Of a DNA stretch of 64,000 nucleotides, positions 59,901 through 64,000 are shown piece after piece (the stretch's first letter is position 1; each line of letters starts with the position of its first letter). Position numbers and translations under genes: made by a program. The notes under the pieces were generated by a model, which worked only from the letters and a program-made list of their open reading frames with translations, had not been told where the DNA came from and searched no databases. The DNA is from Tolypeutes matacus (Eukaryota; Chordata; Mammalia; Cingulata; Chlamyphoridae). The stretch lies in the NCBI GenBank assembly GCA_026826555.1, contig JAKSZT010054581.1, positions 365,362 to 429,361 on the forward strand, written 5' to 3'.

Positions 59901-60835
59901 GTGAAGGAAGACAGATCATTATGACAGGCCCTTGATATTGATGATTGCTTATGAACCTTTTCTTGTGAAATTAAAGTTTAGCCTGATATTATATATTGCC
60001 TAAGATTTACCTCCTGAAAGCCTCCGTATTGCTCAAATATGGTTTCTTTCTAAGCCAAACTCAGGATATAAACACACTAGCTTCCCCCTGACATGGGACA
60101 TGACTACTGGGGATGTGTCTCCCTGGAACTGATGGAATATTACCAAGGGCCAAGTAGCAATGCATGTGGAAAAAAGACCTTGACCAAAAGGGGGAATTAA
60201 TAAATACAAAAGAGTTTTTTATGGCTAAGAGATTTCAGAGTCAGGAGGTCATTGCAAAGGTTACACTTATGCACATCTCAGCAGGATATTATTGACTGCT
60301 GCTGTAAACAGTGCCTCAAATAGTCAGGCTTCTGAGAGATCAAGAGATATCCAGATACTATAAGCAGGGCAGACAAGCTCAAGAATTTGGCACCCTGTCA
60401 CTAAGCCTTACTTTGGAATTTATGCTCCCAGTTTAACAGAGTTAAACTCTTATTGTTTCCCTACACATTGCTCTTCTACCCCTTTTATTGGAACATATAA
60501 TTACCATTATACTTGTTAAATATATGTCTCAGAAACTTGAATCTTTGGTCTGTCCATGTGCCAATTGAGCTCTGAATCTCAGCAGAGTTGTAAGAACTAC
60601 TCTCCAGTTCAGTAGACTCACCCAGGTCAACTAACAAGGAGATGATGATGGACAATGCCCATCCCAAGGAACAAAGAGTGTCTGCAACTTCAAGCTACAT
60701 AGTTCCATCCATCTGCCCCATGGGATCTAAGCTCCCACTCAATTAGAAACAGAGTGGGCATCACCATTCCAAAATCTTCAAGATAGGGGAATCAACAATG
60801 GACATTATTCTACTACAGACTTACTATTATTTTGA

Positions 60836-61350
60836 TCAATGTAAAAATCAGTAACATTAAAGTACACTAATAAGCAATATTAGGAGGAAATTTTTTAAAA
60901 TAACATTACAATAGCAACTAAAGGAATCAAATATCTAAGAATAAACTTAACTAAGGATCTAAATGACTTAACTAAGGATCTAAAGGATCATAGAAGACTA
61001 CACAATATTGTTAAAGGAAATCAAAGATAACCTAAACATATGGAAGAATATTCCATCTTTATGGATTGGAAGACTAAATATCATTAAGATCCTTCCTATC
61101 CAAATTGATTCATAGACTTTAATGCAATTAGAATAAATATTACAACAGCTTTTTTGACTGAACTGGAAAAGCCAATTATGAAATTTATTTGGAAGGGCAA
61201 GTATTCCTGAATAGCCAAAAAATATATTGAAAAAGAAAATTGAATTTGGAGGAATCATTCCACCTGACTTTAAAGTACTACAGTGGTCAAAATTCCATGG
61301 TATTCACATAGGGACACAAATACTGACCAAGGGAATAAAATTGAAGACAC
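60836..61350 (+). mobile_element. L1 ORF2 remnant, post-RT part
   Basis: Continues the L1 of 55,663-59,562: 'aatagcaactaaaggaatc' near 60,910, [23 protein letters not shown] near 61,035-61,092, 'gaaatttatttggaagggc' near 61,179 and 'tttggaggaatcattccac' near 61,245. A short internal duplication 'acttaactaaggatctaaa' occurs at about 60,946-60,964 and 60,967-60,985. Confidence 0.8.
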
Positions 61351-61515
61351 CTCTTTCATTCTTGAGAAAGCACCACTTATGGTTCCTCAGTTTGGCCTTT
61401 TCATAACCTTGGAACAGTAAGATTTTACCCCAAATAAATCTGTCTTATAAAAGCTAACCCATTTCTGGTACTTTGCATCAGCAGCTATTTGGCAAAGTAA
61501 AATATAAGAATTAGG
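61351..61515. other. Unassigned repeat-like end
   Basis: Contains 'ccccaaataaatctgtctta' and 'tttctggtactttgcatcag', which look like the 3' end of an LTR or transposon, but I cannot name the family. Confidence 0.35.
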
Positions 61516-61640
61516 AAGTTGTCAGTTATTATTTCCTCAAATATTCTTTCTGCCTCTTTTCTGTTCTCTTCTCCTTCTGGGATACCAATAACACAAATGT
61601 TTGTGCATTTTGCATTGTCGCTGAATTCCCTGAAACCCTG

Positions 61641-61661
61641 TTTTGTTGTTGTTGTTGTTGT
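61641..61661. repeat. (TTG)n microsatellite
   Basis: About seven TTG units within antisense ORF1. Confidence 0.85.
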
Positions 61662-61787
61662 TTTCTATTCTTTTCTTTTTCTATTCTCCTGTATTTTCAG
61701 GTTCAGATGATCTGTCCTCTAATTCACTAATTTTCTTCTCCACAAATTCAAATCTGCTCTTATATGTCTTTAATATTTTTACAAGAT

Positions 61788-61853
61788 AGCAGGGATTGAA
61801 CCTGTGACCTTCTACATGGGAAGCAGGCACTCAGACCACTGAGCTACACCTGC
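61788..61853 (-). mobile_element. tRNA-like insertion (SINE head or tRNA pseudogene)
   Basis: On the minus strand the 66 bases have an A box tagctcagtgg, a B box ggttcaatccc, a four-pair T stem (CAGG/CCTG), a D stem (GCTC/GAGT) and an anticodon arm whose loop TTCCCAT would show CCC. The acceptor stem does not pair, so it is not a working tRNA. There is no SINE body or poly(A). It interrupts antisense L1 ORF1: the L1 reads continuously up to about 61,775 and after about 61,860. The head resembles DAS SINEs. Confidence 0.6.
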
Positions 61854-62805
61854 TCCACTCTAATGTGTTTTCCATCTCAACCATTATCTTTCATTCCCAT
61901 AACTTATGTCACTTTTATATGCAGACTTTCAAATTGTTATTTATACTCACCCAGTGCCATTTCAATATCCTTCATCTCTTTAGTCATATTTTCCTTCAAC
62001 ACACTGGATTTGCTTCAGAGATTTTTTTGATTACCATATTAGATGTCAAATCCTGTGTCTCATCAGGATTTTTCTTTAGTTCCACTGTGTGGGCTATTTA
62101 TTTCTGTTTCTTAGTATGACTTATAATATTTTTTGCTGATATCTAAGCATATGAATATGTTGGTGAATTTACTGTGACATTCAATTTCATTCTCTTGCCT
62201 AGTGGTTTTGTTTCATGGTTCTTCTTTTCCTTTTGTTCAATGTATTCTAAGTATTTTTAAATTGCCCAGCTTAAGTCATCAAGATAGGGCCAGGGACTCA
62301 CCAGTGGGGAGCAGATCTGATCCAAGTAATTTGGGATGAGAGACTCATTAAACTGTTTTTTTCCATCCTTGCAGTTTCCCAACTGGTTAGCAGATGGCAC
62401 TCATCAACAAATCTTTTCATGTAGGAGTCTCTTTTAACCTCTATTTCCCTGTGGTTCTGGTCTGGCCAGAGCTGAGATCCAAAGCAGGCTCTACTGGCCA
62501 AACTCAGTGTTGTGAAACCACTCTTGCCCTATGCCTCACCCTCCCTCTTCCCAAGGATAATGATATCTGTCCCCTGTCACTTGGCTGCAATGAACCATGG
62601 GTTTTATCCAGGTTGTTCACCATCAGGATGTGATATGGTATCATTCTTGGCCTTGGGGGGTATTAACTCATAGTTTTCATTGCAGGTTCTTCATCTCTTT
62701 CTCTCTTTCTCATCCTCCAGGAGGATATGTAACACTCTCCTGGTCTGTAGATCACCAAAGCAGCTCCCTCAGACAGCTTTTTGATCTTCTTCCATTGTGA
62801 GAGGG

Positions 62806-63300
62806 GTGCCTTTGGTGCAACTCAACAAATTTCTTCTGTGTCCACTTCAACAGCAAGTGGTTCACATGTGGCCAGGTGCAAGGCAATGGGAGAAACTGTG
62901 GCCACAGCAGCAAATATATCAGCCATGCAGAGAATGAACAGGAGGGAAGGTTTCAGGGCCAGGTTTGGAGGTCTGCACTGGAGTGGCAGGAATGGCAGCT
63001 TCAGGAACAAGATTGCCTACTGAGGATGTGGAGATGTTGAGCAACAAGACATGTGTTGCACCCTCCTGGGCATTCACTACGACAGCAGAGGCCAAGGAGT
63101 GAAGGGATACAGACTGTGCATATGGCAGAAGGAAAGTGAAAGTGGTTACTGAAAGCTCTGACACCATAACACAAAGATATGGGTTCTTGACAGTAGCAAG
63201 AGGCCAAAAGAATAGACCTGCTCTTCCAGCTGCTGTAGGAGAAAGGGGCAAGGTATCTTTATCCAACTGACTTCTTCAATAAACCCTCAAATGAGACCTC
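62806..63300. other. GC-richer stretch of unknown identity
   Basis: Holds a 115-codon minus-strand open frame (62,919-63,266) containing SVTTFTFLLPYAQSVSLHSL and VVVNAQEGATHVLLLNI, and a shorter overlapping plus-strand frame. I do not recognise either. 'caataaaccctcaaatgaga' near 63,274 could be a polyadenylation-type end on the plus strand. It may be unannotated LTR/ERV sequence, more 5'UTR of the adjacent L1 or a pseudogene. Confidence 0.35.
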
Positions 63301-64000
63301 TTTCTTTATTAGTAGGCTGTTTGTCTTTTTTCCCCATCTGGACACTGAGTATAAGAGTAAAAAGTCCCAGAACTCTAAGAACTTTCAGCTGGGCAATCAT
63401 TAAATTTCTTGGCTATTTCTTGACTTTTGTGGCTAATTCTAACACTGAGTGATCTTTATAACTTTTAAGCACACCCTTAAGTGTCTTGTTTCTGAGGGCA
63501 GTTTGCTTAGTTCACTTAGCTAAACTGGATTTTACCTACCCCTGCAGAATCTCTGTACAACCATTTCTGAGACCCACATTCAAACTTCCTCTGGGTTATA
63601 GGAGAATGTTTCCTCACAACGTTTTTCTAAAATGACTTAATAGAACATTAATTTTATAGATGGTTCAACTAATATTGTAAGATAAGACACCTCAAAGGTG
63701 CTGTTACCCCACAGAATCTTAAAAAAAAAAAAAAAAAAGCATAGCCTGGCAGAGCCATCCTCTCCAAAATTCTAGAAAACAGATAAATGATTGCAGTAAC
63801 TGATAGAGGGCTGGAAAAAAATGCTTATCATAAGAAGTCTTATGATGTCCTTGTTGATCTCTTCCTCTCCCTGCCATCAAGCCAGCTTGTACTCCATTGT
63901 GGGTCCCTAGCCCTACTCTGGAGGGAGCAGAGGAACTCCTATGTGCTTACTGGGGTGTCTGTACATCCTTGTCAATGTATTTATCCAGTGTCAGTAAGAA
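63301..64000. other. Unassigned right end
   Basis: A poly(A) run lies at 63,721-63,738. No gene or repeat family recognised. Confidence 0.5.

Larger units (their letters stand above)
59563..60835 (+). mobile_element. L1 3'UTR-derived block inside L1 ORF2
   Basis: Colinear with 50,860-52,010 of the long 3'UTR ('catatgcatatgttcaagtg' near 59,599, 'gatgatgatggacaatgcc' near 60,643, 'gagtgggcatcaccattcc' near 60,752). It lacks the tail module and poly(A) that a normal L1 insertion would carry. L1 ORF2 sequence resumes at about 60,836, but the RT core between is missing, so the region is a deletion-rearrangement rather than a simple insertion. A DAS SINE is nested in it. Confidence 0.68.
61516..62805 (-). 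mobile_element. L1 ORF1 and 5'UTR remnant
   Basis: Colinear with 6,150-7,330: antisense ORF1 RRM start at about 61,520-61,620 ('ttccttctgggataccaata' class sequence), the coiled-coil region to about 62,100 and a GC-rich 5'UTR to about 62,805. A TTG microsatellite (61,641-61,661) and a tRNA-like insertion (61,788-61,853) interrupt ORF1. Confidence 0.72.

Overview
This window reads as repeat-dense, AT-rich intergenic DNA from a placental mammal, most likely an armadillo (Xenarthra, Dasypus lineage). The lineage call rests on tRNA-derived SINEs of the armadillo DAS type (59751-59886 with target-site duplications, 48775-49005 on the minus strand) and on several LINE-1 (L1) copies that share one unusual 3' end. 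I found no intact protein-coding gene. Every open frame longer than about 60 codons is either a shadow or a decayed piece of a retroelement or olfactory receptor gene.

Layout: 1-7,400 is a minus-strand L1 (5'UTR/ORF1 at right, ORF2 at left) split by a 2.4-kb same-strand insertion made only of L1 3'UTR sequence; a second such piece runs off the left edge. 7,400-20,000 is AT-rich sequence holding a MaLR-like LTR, old antisense L1, a 5'-inverted L1 with a 14-bp target-site duplication (13,660-15,865), an old sense L1 tail and a MER5-type DNA transposon. 20,100-25,385 holds an unidentified coding-like remnant and a minus-strand ERVL provirus remnant (3' LTR, integrase, RNase H, reverse transcriptase and upstream gag/pro-side sequence). 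25,385-40,170 carries an L1 tail and three plus-strand olfactory receptor pseudogenes of one subtype, OR14-like, at about 27.0, 32.4 and 39.2 kb: the decayed remains of a receptor cluster, with young L1 3' ends inserted beside the middle copy.

40,900-43,600 holds a probable degraded ERV (LTR end, primer-binding-like site, gag-like area). 43,780-48,500 holds L1 fragments, LTR remnants and a second 5'-inverted L1. 48,775-52,615 is the most informative stretch: a 2.93-kb L1 3' fragment with 11-bp target-site duplications, containing the last 26 codons of ORF2, the stop and 2.85 kb of 3'UTR. 53,045-53,800 has two more L1 tails. 55,663-61,350 is a plus-strand L1 from its true 5' start through ORF1, endonuclease and part of ORF2, itself carrying a younger 5'-inverted L1, a 3'UTR-derived block and a DAS SINE. 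61,516-62,805 is another antisense L1 5' region with a 66-bp tRNA-like insertion. The right end is unassigned.

The strongest unusual signals are a reconstructable L1 lineage with a roughly 2.4-2.9 kb 3'UTR built partly from repeated tail modules, three independent 5'-inverted L1 insertions, a perfect 129-bp tandem duplication at 37,277-37,536, and the OR14-like pseudogene cluster. I saw no sign of a new gene system. Family names come from recognition of characteristic sequence, not from a database search, and boundaries without a quoted duplication are good to roughly 10-50 bases.
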